In this document: in pieces, positions 11,137 through 20,400 of the stretch
Layout of the letters: every line of letters starts with the position of its first letter
Numbering within the stretch: the stretch's first letter is position 1
From: Arthrobacter sp. DWC3
GTDB lineage: Bacteria > Actinomycetota > Actinomycetes > Actinomycetales > Micrococcaceae
NCBI RefSeq assembly: GCF_002929375.1
Contig: NZ_PJIP01000002.1
Coordinates: 347,820-411,819, forward strand
Reading direction: 5' to 3'
Length of the DNA: 64,000 nt
Notes under the pieces: model-generated
What the model was told of the DNA's origin: nothing
The model's input: only the letters and a program-made list of their open reading frames with translations
The model's database searches: none
Position numbers and translations under genes: made by a program

Positions 11137-11214
11137 ACACAGCAAGCCTCGCCTAACCGGTGCGGATGTACGAGGCAAGTACACCTTACTACTGGGCACA
11201 CTGCTTCAGCCTTC

Positions 11215-11592
11215 TCATTGATGATGGCCAGCTGGGGTCGAGCGAACACTATTAGTACCTGGCTCCCGCGAGACATTGGGTGTCCACCGCCGCACGGGCT
11301 TTTGGTATTCAGGACGGCTCCGCGAGCCGGAACATGTCAAGTTCGCATAATTCTTGTGCACGGGTAGAAGTCCTGATGACCGGATAAGCACAAGGACCTT
11401 TTTGCAGACGAGGCATTTCCCCTCGCTTGAGTTTATACGCTTAGAGCTGTGATCTTCGATGCGGCTACCGGAAAGTTGACACTCCCGGCCGTCCCGAGCG
11501 AGGTGATCAGGCACGATGAGTTCAAATTCAAATACAAGCTCTGCGCCACACAGGCGACATGAGCGCTCAGGTCGAACTGTCTTTCCGGTCAT
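11215..11592 (-). CDS. Tandem CCHC zinc-finger protein, small
   Basis: 125 residues with two copies of one motif. Finger 1 is C12-x2-C15-x14-H30-x7-C38, followed by QLSGSR; finger 2 is C60-x2-C63-x15-H79-x7-C87, followed by SGSR. The matching spacing and the repeated SGSR after the last cysteine show an internal duplication. Single fingers of this kind (CxxC, later H, then C-x-GS) are, from my knowledge, frequent in actinobacterial phage and mobile-element proteins of unknown role, where nucleic-acid or protein binding is assumed. The C-terminal 35 residues are basic and disordered-looking. It stands alone between a small plus-strand gene and the DUF2075 operon, with no clear promoter. The duplicated metal-ligand pattern is the main reason to believe that this is a real gene. 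Confidence 0.65.
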   Translation of the reverse strand: MTGKTVRPERSCRLCGAELVFEFELIVPDHLARDGRECQLSGSRIEDHSSKRINSSEGKCLVCKKVLVLIRSSGLLPVHKNYANLTCSGSRSRPEYQKPVRRWTPNVSREPGTNSVRSTPAGHHQ

Positions 11593-11779
11593 GTACTCAT
11601 GCTTACAGGAACGGATTAGCTACAGGAGCAGGCCAAGCCAAGGGTTTGCTCAGCGTTTCCGATGGTGTTTGATGTCAGGACGCTGGCGTCATAGGTCTTG
11701 TCGGTAGTTCGTGGATGATGGCTCCGACTTACTTAATGGATAGCGCGAAAGCCTCTCTAGGCGCACCAAGTACTAACGC

Positions 11780-13564
11780 TCACTTTCCCTCATCCTTGAC
11801 CGGAATGAGAGGGCGCAGGTATGCCCGTAACGCCGGATCGCACACGTAGACGTAGGTTCCTCGTATGCCGCGCGTGAGTAGCACAGCGTAGATGTTGCGG
11901 ATGAACCGTAGGAGATCTTCGTCCGTATACACCTTGCCCAGGAGGGAATTGTTCTCCTTACCCTTTTTGTCGAAGTACGAGGCGCGGTTGACGACGATCC
12001 TTCCTGCATCGGTGTCATAAGAAAGATCCGGTCCGATGATGACGCCCGCGTAATTGAGGTCGTACCCCTGCACGGTGTGGATCGAACCCACTTCCTCCAG
12101 CGACTTCGCGGAAGCGATCCAGTCCGTCTGCGTGCTGTTCCAACGGAAGCGACTACCGTCGATCTCGATGTCGTAGGCAGCCTTGTCCGTCTTCGAGTTC
12201 CATGGCCAGGCATAGCCGGCCACCAACCTCGAGAGGCCCACCTCGGAATCTCGGCGAAGGATCTCGTCACCCATGTGCGCGATGTCGTCGAACAAGCGGA
12301 AGTCATAATCGCCGAATGTCTCCGCCGGGACTTGTTCCTCCACAGCACCCGAGGGCGCGAGGATTCTTCTGACGTACGCGACGTAGTCCAACCCGGCCCG
12401 CACACGCATCTGTGACACGAGCGGATAGTGACGGTCCGCGCCCTTGGCCTCGGCGACGAGGACTTGAAGAACTTCCGGCGGCAAATCCGCCGGGCGAACG
12501 CTCTGGGCCGCGTCGAGGAGCAGAATCTGGTTCGCACTCTTCGCACGAATCCAATCAAGTTGGGTCTTGCTTGGGTCGTCCTGCCCGAAAAGCTTCTCGT
12601 TAATTTCGCGGAACTTCGTGTTCTGAGCTGCTGATGCCTGGTTTGCCCGCTGGTTGAGGCGATGTGACTCGTCGACGACAAGAAGATCGAACTGTTCGTC
12701 GGCAATACCGACATCAAACGCGGTCATCACCATGTCCGGGCTCAGTCCAGGGGTCTTTTTGAAGACCCTCTTTATCGACTCGCGCAGAGACTGTTGGGGG
12801 ACAACGACACCAGTGCGCAAACCAGCCGCAAGGGCGAAATGGCCGTCATCAAAGAACTCGGAGAACATCAAATCGCTATCGACTTCCTCGGCTGACGCTC
12901 CGGCTCGGATGTCGGCTATCAACTTGAGCAAGTAGATCCCGACGACGGTCTTACCTGTCCCTGGATCTCCCTGGACGACGATCGTTCCCCGCCTTCCGGT
13001 TCTCAGGTCCTCGAACACGTCTTCGAGGATGCCCTCGACGGCGATGGCCTGATCTTGGGTCAGCTCCTTGAAGGGCGACAGCTTGAAAAGATCGCTGTTC
13101 TCGATCTCCGGAATGCTTCGGGTGAATACTCCCTCGCCCCGAAGGCGCTCGAAGATCTCGCTGAAGCTCTCCCTGTACAGTTCGCGATCGTAATAGTCAG
13201 CGTCGACTATGCCGCCGTTCCGGTTGAGGACCTGACAGGCGCCGTCGCCTGCAAGCATCCGGATCAGGTACGACTCGAGATCCAGGCACACCGACTTGTT
13301 GAACGTCGCGTCGACCACCACGTGTACATTCCGCAGATGCTTCTTGTCCGCCGAAACGAGGTGCTGGCGTATACGCGCTTCCGCGTTGCGGGACTCCCCC
13401 ACATACACGTCCTTAAGACCCTTGTTCGTGGCGCCGGACGTTGAGCTGTCCGCATTGTCCAGTACGTAGACGATGGGCCAATTGGTGTTGCGGTGGTCCA
13501 GTGCAGCCCAATCAGTGATCTCGACATTATTGAAACCAACCCAATGAATATCAGAGGGCGTCAT
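11780..13564 (-). CDS. GIY-YIG nuclease fused to DUF2075 P-loop ATPase/helicase
   Basis: 594 residues. The N-terminus (about 29-75) has a GIY-YIG-type fold: IVYV at 31-34, DVYVGES at 52-58, then the conserved R and H of the nuclease helix. Residues 165-590 are a DUF2075 (COG3410) superfamily 1-like ATPase with Walker A GDPGTGKT at 199-206, a VVDESH motif II near 300, and a C-terminal TVQGYDLNYAG-type helicase motif that is typical of the family. Such proteins occur in defence islands and are presumed to cut and remodel foreign DNA or RNA. The ATG overlaps the stop of the upstream MazG-like gene by 14 nt, so the pair is one operon. No truncation is visible. The function is inferred from domains only. 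Confidence 0.85.
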   Translation of the reverse strand: MTPSDIHWVGFNNVEITDWAALDHRNTNWPIVYVLDNADSSTSGATNKGLKDVYVGESRNAEARIRQHLVSADKKHLRNVHVVVDATFNKSVCLDLESYLIRMLAGDGACQVLNRNGGIVDADYYDRELYRESFSEIFERLRGEGVFTRSIPEIENSDLFKLSPFKELTQDQAIAVEGILEDVFEDLRTGRRGTIVVQGDPGTGKTVVGIYLLKLIADIRAGASAEEVDSDLMFSEFFDDGHFALAAGLRTGVVVPQQSLRESIKRVFKKTPGLSPDMVMTAFDVGIADEQFDLLVVDESHRLNQRANQASAAQNTKFREINEKLFGQDDPSKTQLDWIRAKSANQILLLDAAQSVRPADLPPEVLQVLVAEAKGADRHYPLVSQMRVRAGLDYVAYVRRILAPSGAVEEQVPAETFGDYDFRLFDDIAHMGDEILRRDSEVGLSRLVAGYAWPWNSKTDKAAYDIEIDGSRFRWNSTQTDWIASAKSLEEVGSIHTVQGYDLNYAGVIIGPDLSYDTDAGRIVVNRASYFDKKGKENNSLLGKVYTDEDLLRFIRNIYAVLLTRGIRGTYVYVCDPALRAYLRPLIPVKDEGK

Positions 13565-13871
13565 ACTTCGCGCTCCGCCCGCGCGCCTTCTCGATCGGGT
13601 ATTTCTCCCGCGTCTTCAGCAGCTTCTCGAGCACGATGGCATCCGGCTCGACGCCCAACCGATCGGCCAGCAGCATGCAGTAGGTGAGCACGTCGGCCAA
13701 CTCTTCCTGCACGCGCGCGGCGTCCGCCTCTTCGCTCCACTGGAAGCACTCGAGCAGTTCTCCGGCCTCGATAGCGATGCTCTTTGCGAGATTCTCCGGC
13801 GTGTGGAATTGCGCCCAGTCGCGCTCCGCTACGAACGCTGCGAGCTCGGCTTTCAGGGACGATTCGAACAT
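13551..13871 (-). CDS. MazG-like nucleotide pyrophosphohydrolase
   Basis: 106 residues, all-alpha MazG/RS21-C6 fold, hydrolysing (d)NTPs to (d)NMPs and pyrophosphate. The metal-binding signature is intact: EAGELLE followed by EELADVLTY, which supplies the paired glutamates and the aspartate. The ATG at 13869-13871 is chosen because the upstream 96 in-frame codons cross a strongly structured, G/C-rich segment and look non-coding. It overlaps the GIY-YIG/DUF2075 gene by 14 nt. Its role next to a nuclease/ATPase may be depletion of nucleotides during phage attack or cleansing of modified nucleotides; this is inference. Confidence 0.88.
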   Translation of the reverse strand: MFESSLKAELAAFVAERDWAQFHTPENLAKSIAIEAGELLECFQWSEEADAARVQEELADVLTYCMLLADRLGVEPDAIVLEKLLKTREKYPIEKARGRSAKYDAL

Positions 13872-13903
13872 CTTGTCAAGGTAGCAGAGAGCGGGGCGAC
13901 CTC

Positions 13904-13950
13904 TCGGGGTCGGACGTCGCCCCGTAATGGACGGGGCGCCCGGACCCCGA
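13904..13950 (-). promoter_or_regulatory. Nested inverted repeat in the leader of the mazG-DUF2075 operon
   Basis: The outer arms TCGGGGTC (13904-13911) and GACCCCGA (13943-13950) enclose inner arms CGCCCCGT (13918-13925) and ACGGGGCG (13931-13938) around a 5-nt loop. A competing stem pairs CGGGGCGAC (13892-13900) with GTCGCCCCG (13916-13924). The mutually exclusive stems, 20-80 nt before the MazG ATG, resemble an attenuator or a cruciform operator. No run of T follows, so a simple terminator is less likely. Confidence 0.5.
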
Positions 13951-14136
13951 TCGGCACGAAGCTGTGTTGAATGGCATCGACCGTCGTTGCCTAGGTACTC
14001 GCACGGGATGTTGACGAACGACGGACACAGCGAGTGGCCGTCCGGGCCGTCATCCGATGGATGCCACGGGGATGCCATCGAAGCTAGATGTCGTAGGTAG
14101 TCGGCAAATGGAACTGGCGCTACGGTACTCTGAGCG

Positions 14137-14262
14137 ATGGCTTCCAGCCGCTGGTCCAACGGCTACAGCGATCTGACTTCTGCGACCACCCCCGTCGAGG
14201 CGCCTCACGGAGGCCGTTGGCAGCTTTTCGAGGAAGTCATGAGGGAGTCGCTTCCAGGCTGA
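14137..14262 (+). CDS. Possible 41-residue leader peptide or small protein
   Basis: A 41-codon frame with ATG at 14137 and TGA at 14260-14262. A TACTCT -10 element (14126-14131) lies 5 nt before the ATG, matching the leaderless pattern seen at other genes in this window. The peptide is polar, with one tryptophan-containing segment (GGRWQLFEEVMRESL) that could form an amphipathic helix. It sits 145 bp before the DUF6361 gene on the same strand, so the same promoter may serve the three-gene operon. Length and lack of a recognised family make it uncertain. Confidence 0.35.
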   Translation: MASSRWSNGYSDLTSATTPVEAPHGGRWQLFEEVMRESLPG

Positions 14263-14407
14263 TTTTGTCGACAACTGGCACATCCCCGCACACGCCAAGG
14301 AACGAACAGTGCTTCCGTGCGCACAGCGCGGCGAATCATGAAATCGCGAGCGAACCCTACGATGGCATAAACCCGTCTCCCTCCGCAGAAGCGAACTTGC
14401 ATTCAAT

Positions 14408-15616
14408 ATGACCTCCCACATCTCCTGGCTCGACGCATCAACCGAAGAAAATTTGAGGATGCGCGAGCTCGTAAAGCTCTTTGGCACGCCGGAAACCACC
14501 GATGACCTGGGCATGGGACAGCTGAGAGATGCCATCAGCAACAGCTTGTTCCCCGGCACGTCCGTACTGCACTTGGGCGCGCGCTACATGCTCCTCGTCC
14601 CCTGGGCCTACCTCACCGCGCATGAGAGCACCCGAGATCCCGACAACTTAAGAAAACGATCCGAGGAGTCCGAGCGGCAGCTGATCGGCCGCCTCAAAGA
14701 GCTCGGCGCGGAAAGCTACATCGGACGCGATGCGGGTCGGAACGTCATGCAGCTCCCATCAGCCGCCTATTGGACTGCGCTGCGCACTTACGGCATCGTC
14801 AGCCCGAATACCGACCGCTCCGCCGTCGCCCAACTCATGTGCGCAGACGCCACCGCGCCAGAAGATGGCGAAAACAGCTACTCGGTCTGGAATCAGACTC
14901 TCCCCAAGCCTCCTACCGGCTTTCCACAAACGGATGACCGCGGTCTCACGCTCTCGCACGAAGAAGCCCGTTGGCTCCAGGAACGCATCCTGACGACGTG
15001 CGCCGACACCATGCTGGCACACGTCGTCGGCTCCGATGTCAGCCTCACTCCGGGACTTTGGGCACCCTGGCTAGACCCGGTGTGCCGTGGCGCGGCAGGC
15101 GAACCTGCGCAGTGGCTCGAAGACGCGGAGGCCTTCTCTTTCGTCCACAACGGCGCCACCATCCTTTACCAGCACCTGGTCGCCGAGCTCTCACAGAGCA
15201 TTTTTACCGTCGGTGACGACACCCTGGAGCCCACTCAGGAACTACTCGCAACGTGGGAGAACCAACGGGACAGCAAGCGCGAGCTCCTCGCCGGATGGGA
15301 CGTCGACGACTTCATCGACCGCGCCAAAGCACTCAACCGCGGGATCAACAGCAACACCGCCGACTTCGCGCGGGCCATGGCCGAGGCCGCCATGAGCCCT
15401 GGCAAATTGATCGACAACCAAGACTTCCGTGAGGCCGTCGAAACCCGGGAGAAGCTGATGAAAAAGTCGAACTCGCGGTTTCGCAACGAACGCCGACTCC
15501 GTGCCTGGCAGCCACCCACCCGGGTCGGTGCCCTAACCTTCCGCTGGACGCAGGTACGCCGAAGCGTCCTGGACATCCACGCAGGACTCGCACTGGAAGG
15601 GCAGCCAAATGCTTGA
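14408..15616 (+). CDS. DUF6361 family protein, first gene of a PLD/helicase operon
   Basis: 402 residues, soluble, with no signal peptide or membrane segment. It begins MTSHISWLDAS, and the pattern of an N-terminal ISWLD-type segment followed by FPGTSVLHLGARYMLLVPW is what I recall of DUF6361. No catalytic motif is known or visible. Its stop overlaps the start of the phospholipase-D-like gene by 8 nt, which itself overlaps the helicase by 11 nt, so the three are translated together and are likely to act as a complex. DUF6361 proteins are, as far as I recall, associated with such nuclease/helicase neighbours, but the biochemical role is unknown. The ATG lacks a strong Shine-Dalgarno sequence. 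Confidence 0.75.
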   Translation: MTSHISWLDASTEENLRMRELVKLFGTPETTDDLGMGQLRDAISNSLFPGTSVLHLGARYMLLVPWAYLTAHESTRDPDNLRKRSEESERQLIGRLKELGAESYIGRDAGRNVMQLPSAAYWTALRTYGIVSPNTDRSAVAQLMCADATAPEDGENSYSVWNQTLPKPPTGFPQTDDRGLTLSHEEARWLQERILTTCADTMLAHVVGSDVSLTPGLWAPWLDPVCRGAAGEPAQWLEDAEAFSFVHNGATILYQHLVAELSQSIFTVGDDTLEPTQELLATWENQRDSKRELLAGWDVDDFIDRAKALNRGINSNTADFARAMAEAAMSPGKLIDNQDFREAVETREKLMKKSNSRFRNERRLRAWQPPTRVGALTFRWTQVRRSVLDIHAGLALEGQPNA

Positions 15617-17489
15617 GGCAACGAACAGGCAGGCACTCAGCCAGCAGCTGCGCCCGCCGGCAGGCTTCCGGCTCTCCCACGCCGTGGGCACCACCTTCAC
15701 ACTGGACATGACCAGCGCCCTGTCGGTACCACTAAGTTTTGTCGCGGGTTCCGGAGAGGAATTCGCCAATCCAGTGGCTGTGCTCAGTGCCCTGCACAAA
15801 GTCTCTGACCGCGTAGACATTTTCTGCCAGGCAGGCCACATTAAGGCGCCCTCGGACGCCTCAGACCTGCTCGCACTCCTGGAGCCGATGGTCCATCAGG
15901 TCAACGTGCGCCGCGGACTGTTCCACCCTAAGATCTGGCTTCTCGAATTCGAGAACGGCACCGAGCGCCGTTACCGCTTCCTGTGCAGCAGCCGCAACCT
16001 CACCGCCGACGCCAGCTGGGATCTTCTTGTGCGGCTGGACGGCGAACCCGTGCAGGACTCCGCAAATGCGGGCCCGGACAGCGGACCACTGGCCCGCTTC
16101 ATCGCCGGGCTTCCCGGACTCTGCACGGTGACGCCCGACGCCGGGCGGCTCGCGAGGATGCGCGGCCTCGCGTCCCGTCTGGAGGACGTCCGGTGGGACC
16201 TGCCCGAGGACATCCACCGTCTGGCATTCCGGCCGATGGGCATGGGCGAAGAATTCGAGCAGGGCTCAATCGTGGCGCACCTCCGCGACCCGGAGAACTT
16301 CATCGCCCTCAACAACAAGACCGGAGACCGGGCGCACCTAGGCCGAGACAAGCTGGTCATCTCGCCCTTCCTCGATGACAAGCTGATCGGCCGGCTACGG
16401 GACAAGTGGACAGACAACCTCTACGTCTATTCGCGCGACGATCAGCTGAACCTTCTTCAGAATCAGACGCTCGCTGATACCCACACCTCGTTCAAAGCTT
16501 TTGACGAACTCGGCATCCCCGAATCGTCAGAGTCAGGGCAAAGCGACGTGGACGAGTCCGGGGTCCATCGGGTCGTCGATGATCTAGCCGGCCTGCATGC
16601 GAAGGCGTACTTCTGCGACTACGACCACTTCACTTACGCGCTCCTGGGCTCCGCCAACGCCACTGAGGCAGGCTTCACCAAAAACGTGGAGTTCCTGCTG
16701 GAAATGCGGGGAGCCAAAAAACGGCTGGGTGTGCAGCGCATCAGGGAGAGTCTCAACGACGTGCCCTTTGCCGCTTATCTGGGCACCGGCGGCGCCACCC
16801 GCTCGGAAGAAGACGTGGCAGGCTTCCGGCTGGAGAATGCTCTGCGGGACGCTGCGGCGCAGCGGTTCCTCCTCGATGCCATTCCCGGCGCCGATGCCGA
16901 GAACACGTTCACGGTGACCGTTTCGCACGACTGGTCTCCGAAGGCCGAGTTCACCGCGAAGCTTCGGCTCCTCTCACTCCCCCAGCCAAGCGCCGTCGTC
17001 GAGCCGTCGGGCGGGCAGCACCAACACCTTTTCCACGCCGTCCCGCTGGCAGACGTGACGCCCTATCTGGTGCTCACGCTGGAGGACTCGGCGGCCGGGC
17101 TATCCAAAAGCACTGTTATCCAGGGCAGTCTCCGGACCGATCCTGCGGGACGCCTGGATGAGATCATCGCCCGCCAGCTGGACGACCCGCAGAAACTTCG
17201 CCAGTTCCTGCTGTTGTTCCTCACCCCGGAAGACGCCCTTGCAGGCTCCGGGATCGGCCCGGGATGGTTTGCCGGCTCTGGGTTGGGGGACGGCTCCACC
17301 GCGGGACTCTTCGAGGCGATGGTAGGCGCGACGGCGGGACCGGACGCCGCTTCAATATTCCCGGACTTGAAGGTGGTGATGGACCGGCTGCTCGCCCTTC
17401 GCGGCGAGGATCCGGAAATTCAGCACCTGCACGCGCTTTGGACGGCGGCCACCGAAGCATTGGACATAGGAGGACTTCATGGGGTTTGA
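15609..17489 (+). CDS. Phospholipase-D-like nuclease, second gene of the operon
   Basis: 626 residues with two PLD-type half-sites. The first, near residue 105, reads GLFHPKIWLL followed by a CSSRNLT element; the second, near residue 328, reads GLHAKAYF followed by LLGSANAT. These give the two HxK catalytic pairs and the trailing Ser/Asn residues of the PLD superfamily, where most defence members are nucleases. Residues about 450-626 form an additional domain of unknown fold. The gene overlaps DUF6361 upstream (8 nt) and the helicase downstream (11 nt). A DISARM drmC-like role was considered, but no DrmA/DrmB/DUF1998 partner is present. The first HPK (not HxKxxxxD with a clear Asp) makes it a divergent member. 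Confidence 0.85.
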   Translation: MLEATNRQALSQQLRPPAGFRLSHAVGTTFTLDMTSALSVPLSFVAGSGEEFANPVAVLSALHKVSDRVDIFCQAGHIKAPSDASDLLALLEPMVHQVNVRRGLFHPKIWLLEFENGTERRYRFLCSSRNLTADASWDLLVRLDGEPVQDSANAGPDSGPLARFIAGLPGLCTVTPDAGRLARMRGLASRLEDVRWDLPEDIHRLAFRPMGMGEEFEQGSIVAHLRDPENFIALNNKTGDRAHLGRDKLVISPFLDDKLIGRLRDKWTDNLYVYSRDDQLNLLQNQTLADTHTSFKAFDELGIPESSESGQSDVDESGVHRVVDDLAGLHAKAYFCDYDHFTYALLGSANATEAGFTKNVEFLLEMRGAKKRLGVQRIRESLNDVPFAAYLGTGGATRSEEDVAGFRLENALRDAAAQRFLLDAIPGADAENTFTVTVSHDWSPKAEFTAKLRLLSLPQPSAVVEPSGGQHQHLFHAVPLADVTPYLVLTLEDSAAGLSKSTVIQGSLRTDPAGRLDEIIARQLDDPQKLRQFLLLFLTPEDALAGSGIGPGWFAGSGLGDGSTAGLFEAMVGATAGPDAASIFPDLKVVMDRLLALRGEDPEIQHLHALWTAATEALDIGGLHGV

Positions 17490-20400
17490 CGCAACGCCCG
17501 CGCTGGACGGCCTCAGAGGCTTTCAACGCCGGACCGTGGAGCATGTCTTCAAGCGCCTCTACTTGGATGACCAGCCGGCCGACCGCTTCCTCGTCGCGGA
17601 CGAGACCGGGTTGGGCAAGAGCATGGTGGCCCGCGGCGTCATAGCCAAAGCCATTGAGCTGCTCGACCGGCCCGACTCCGGCGTGAACCGCATCGACGTC
17701 GTCTATGTCTGCTCCAACGCTGACCTGGCCAAGCAAAACCTCGGCCGGCTGAACGTCACCGGGCAAGAGGACATTGTTGAGTCCGGCCGGCTGACACTGC
17801 TTCCGACCGAATTGGCCAAGCTGAACGCTCCGGCCGCGCAGGGTACTCGGAAGCAAGTCAACTTCATCTCGCTGACCCCGGGCACGTCGTTCAACGTCAG
17901 CGGGGCAACCGGCCAGGCTAAGGAACGGGCTGTCCTCTTCCGTATCATCGCGCAGCTTGGGGTCATCAGCGCGGAACAGCACGACGACGCCGTCGAGCTC
18001 CTCCGCGCCGGCGCGTCCACGCAGCGCTTCGCGCGCCGTGTCCAGTACATGTACGAGCAGTTTCCGGACGGCTTGGCGGTAGCGGTGCGGAACCGCTTCC
18101 GCACGCTGGCACACCACAGCGGGAACCTGCCCGCTTTCCGCAAGGCACTCCGTGAAGCCCTGAGAGACGGAACGGAGTCTGTCCGTCCCCGGATGAGCGC
18201 CATCATCGGCGGGCTCAGGGGAGACCTGGCCCAAGCCGGCCTGGATTGTCTGGAACCTGACTTGATCATCCTGGACGAATTCCAGCGCTTCCGCGACCTG
18301 CTCTACTCCCCCGGCACGGCGCCCGACGACAATGATCCTGCGGCCGAGTTGGCGCGCCAGTTCCTGAACTACAAGGGCGCCAAACTGATCCTGCTCTCGG
18401 CCACACCGTACAAGGCACACACCGCAGCGAATGAAGCCGATGGCGACGACCACGCCGCAGACTTCCGGCAGCTTCTGCGTTTCCTGAGCAGCGAACGGCC
18501 GGGCTACATGGAAGGCCTCGAAGCTGATTTGGACGGCCGCCGGACCCAGCTGCTGAAGCAGGTCACGGACGATGCTCTGACGCACCGCATCGAGGACGGC
18601 CTGAAGCTGTTCATGAGCCGCACGGAGCGGCCCCAGCTCGGCAAAGATGACATGCTGGCAGTGATCGAGATGCCGCCGACGGATGTCCGAGCCGCGGACA
18701 TCACTAGTTACCGGTCCCTGTCCGCGTTGTTCCGGGCCACTCGAACCGGCACCCCGATGGAGTACTGGAAATCCGTACCGATGCTTGCGCACTTCCTCAC
18801 CGACTATAAGGTCGGCAGGATGCTGGATGGCAGAATCCACTGCGACCGTGAGGCCGTTGACCCGGTGCTGCCGGCGCTGGCGACCATCGACCCCGAGGCA
18901 TATCACAGCTATCGCGCTATCGAAACCGACAACGCCAAGTTCAGGGCGGTGCGCGAACACACCGTCGGCCGGGGCTGGTGGAAGCTCCTGTGGATGCCGC
19001 CGTCACTCCCGTACGTGGAGCCTTCCGGGGCTTTCGCTGAGGTGGGCCCGGATGTCACCAAGCAACTGGTTTTCTCGGCGTGGAACGCTGCCCCAACAGC
19101 GATCACCACAATGCTCTCCTATGAGGCGGAGCGACAGATCCTGGAAGGGTCGCCGCTGCACGGGGAAAATACTGCCGAGGCCCGCAAGCGCTTTCGTGGC
19201 CGGCTCAGATTCCGAGTCCGCGACGGCGAGCCTCAGGCCATGTCCACGCTCGCGCTGTTCATTCCCCACGCTGCTCTTGCACTGGCAGGAGACCCGTTGG
19301 AGAGTGCCTCCATGAGCGGTTCAATGGTGACCGGCGGCGCTGCGCGGTATGCCGCGGCCGCGGCCGGCAAGGCCATGGTTGGCGGCGCCACCGTCGACCC
19401 GGCCAGCCGGCTGGGCTCCTGGGCGTCCTACTTCTCGGTTCCCGGCGCCCTGCCGGCAGAGTGGAAGAACGATGCGAAGCTGGCCACGCGGGAGCTACGG
19501 GACCTGGACGATTTCGCCCAACGGCAGGGCAAATCCTCGGGCGGCGGGGACGCCGAGCAGGAAGGTGAACCCGAGGCAGGGCTCTATATGTCCCACGTGG
19601 ACCGGATGCTGGAGGCCTCCGCTGGCGGACCAGCCGGCTGGGAGGAAGGGCTTGAAGACTTGTCCGTCAACTCCCCCGCCAACTGTGTGTACCGGGCCCT
19701 GAATCGGGTTAGTCCTGACGACTTCGACGGCGCCGAAATGTGGAAGGCCGCCGTGTTCGCGGCAATCGGACTGCGCACACTGTTCAATCGCCTTGATGTC
19801 ACCGAGCTGCTGGACACGCTCTACCCGGAAGGGGACTACTGGCAAAAGGTTCTGCGCTACTGCGAAGCCGGAAATCTCCAGGCTGTTCTGGATGAGTACG
19901 TCTTCCAGCTCCGCAGCCAGCAGGGACTGGAACCCCTCGATGAGACGAAGCTCTGGGACCTAGCCAACGACATCCGTCTTTCGCTGTCTCTCAAGCCGGC
20001 GCAGATGCTCGCAAAGTATCCCGACAAATCGCACGATGACCTCCGCATGGGCGTCCGGTTCGCCGTGCGCTACAGCAACGCTAAGACGGACGACGGCGAC
20101 AGCAACCGTATGCCTGACGTCCGCAGGGCCTTTAACAGCCCCTTCTGGCCTTTCGTACTAGCTACGACGTCAGTCGGCCAGGAGGGCATTGACTTCCACT
20201 GGTGGGCTCACTCAGTCATCCACTGGAACGTGCCCGGCAACCCGGTGGACTTCGAACAGCGCGAGGGGCGGGTGCACCGGTACCTGGGACACGCGGTGCG
20301 GAAGAACGTTGCCGAAGCACATTGTGCTGCGGTGCTGAAGCCGGGCGTCACAAATCTGTGGGAGACGCTGTTTTCTGTTGCTGCAGCTGACGTTGCCGCT

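Larger units (their letters stand above)
13872..14407. promoter_or_regulatory. 536-bp divergent region between two defence operons
   Basis: The region separates the minus-strand MazG/DUF2075 operon from the plus-strand DUF6361/PLD/helicase operon. It contains a nested inverted repeat (13904-13950) in the leader of the first operon and a possible 41-codon plus-strand ORF with a leaderless promoter (14126-14262). Both are entered separately. The remaining 145 bp before 14408 shows no clear promoter or operator. Confidence 0.5.

Noticed and set aside
10753-11199. 148-codon minus-strand frame over the small gene at 10816
   Set aside because: Arg/Leu/Ser-rich, and the plus strand has the leaderless promoter and better codon use.
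11593-11779. Possible plus-strand gene between the CCHC protein and the DUF2075 stop
   Set aside because: The 63-codon frame is the complement of the CCHC gene start and has random composition.
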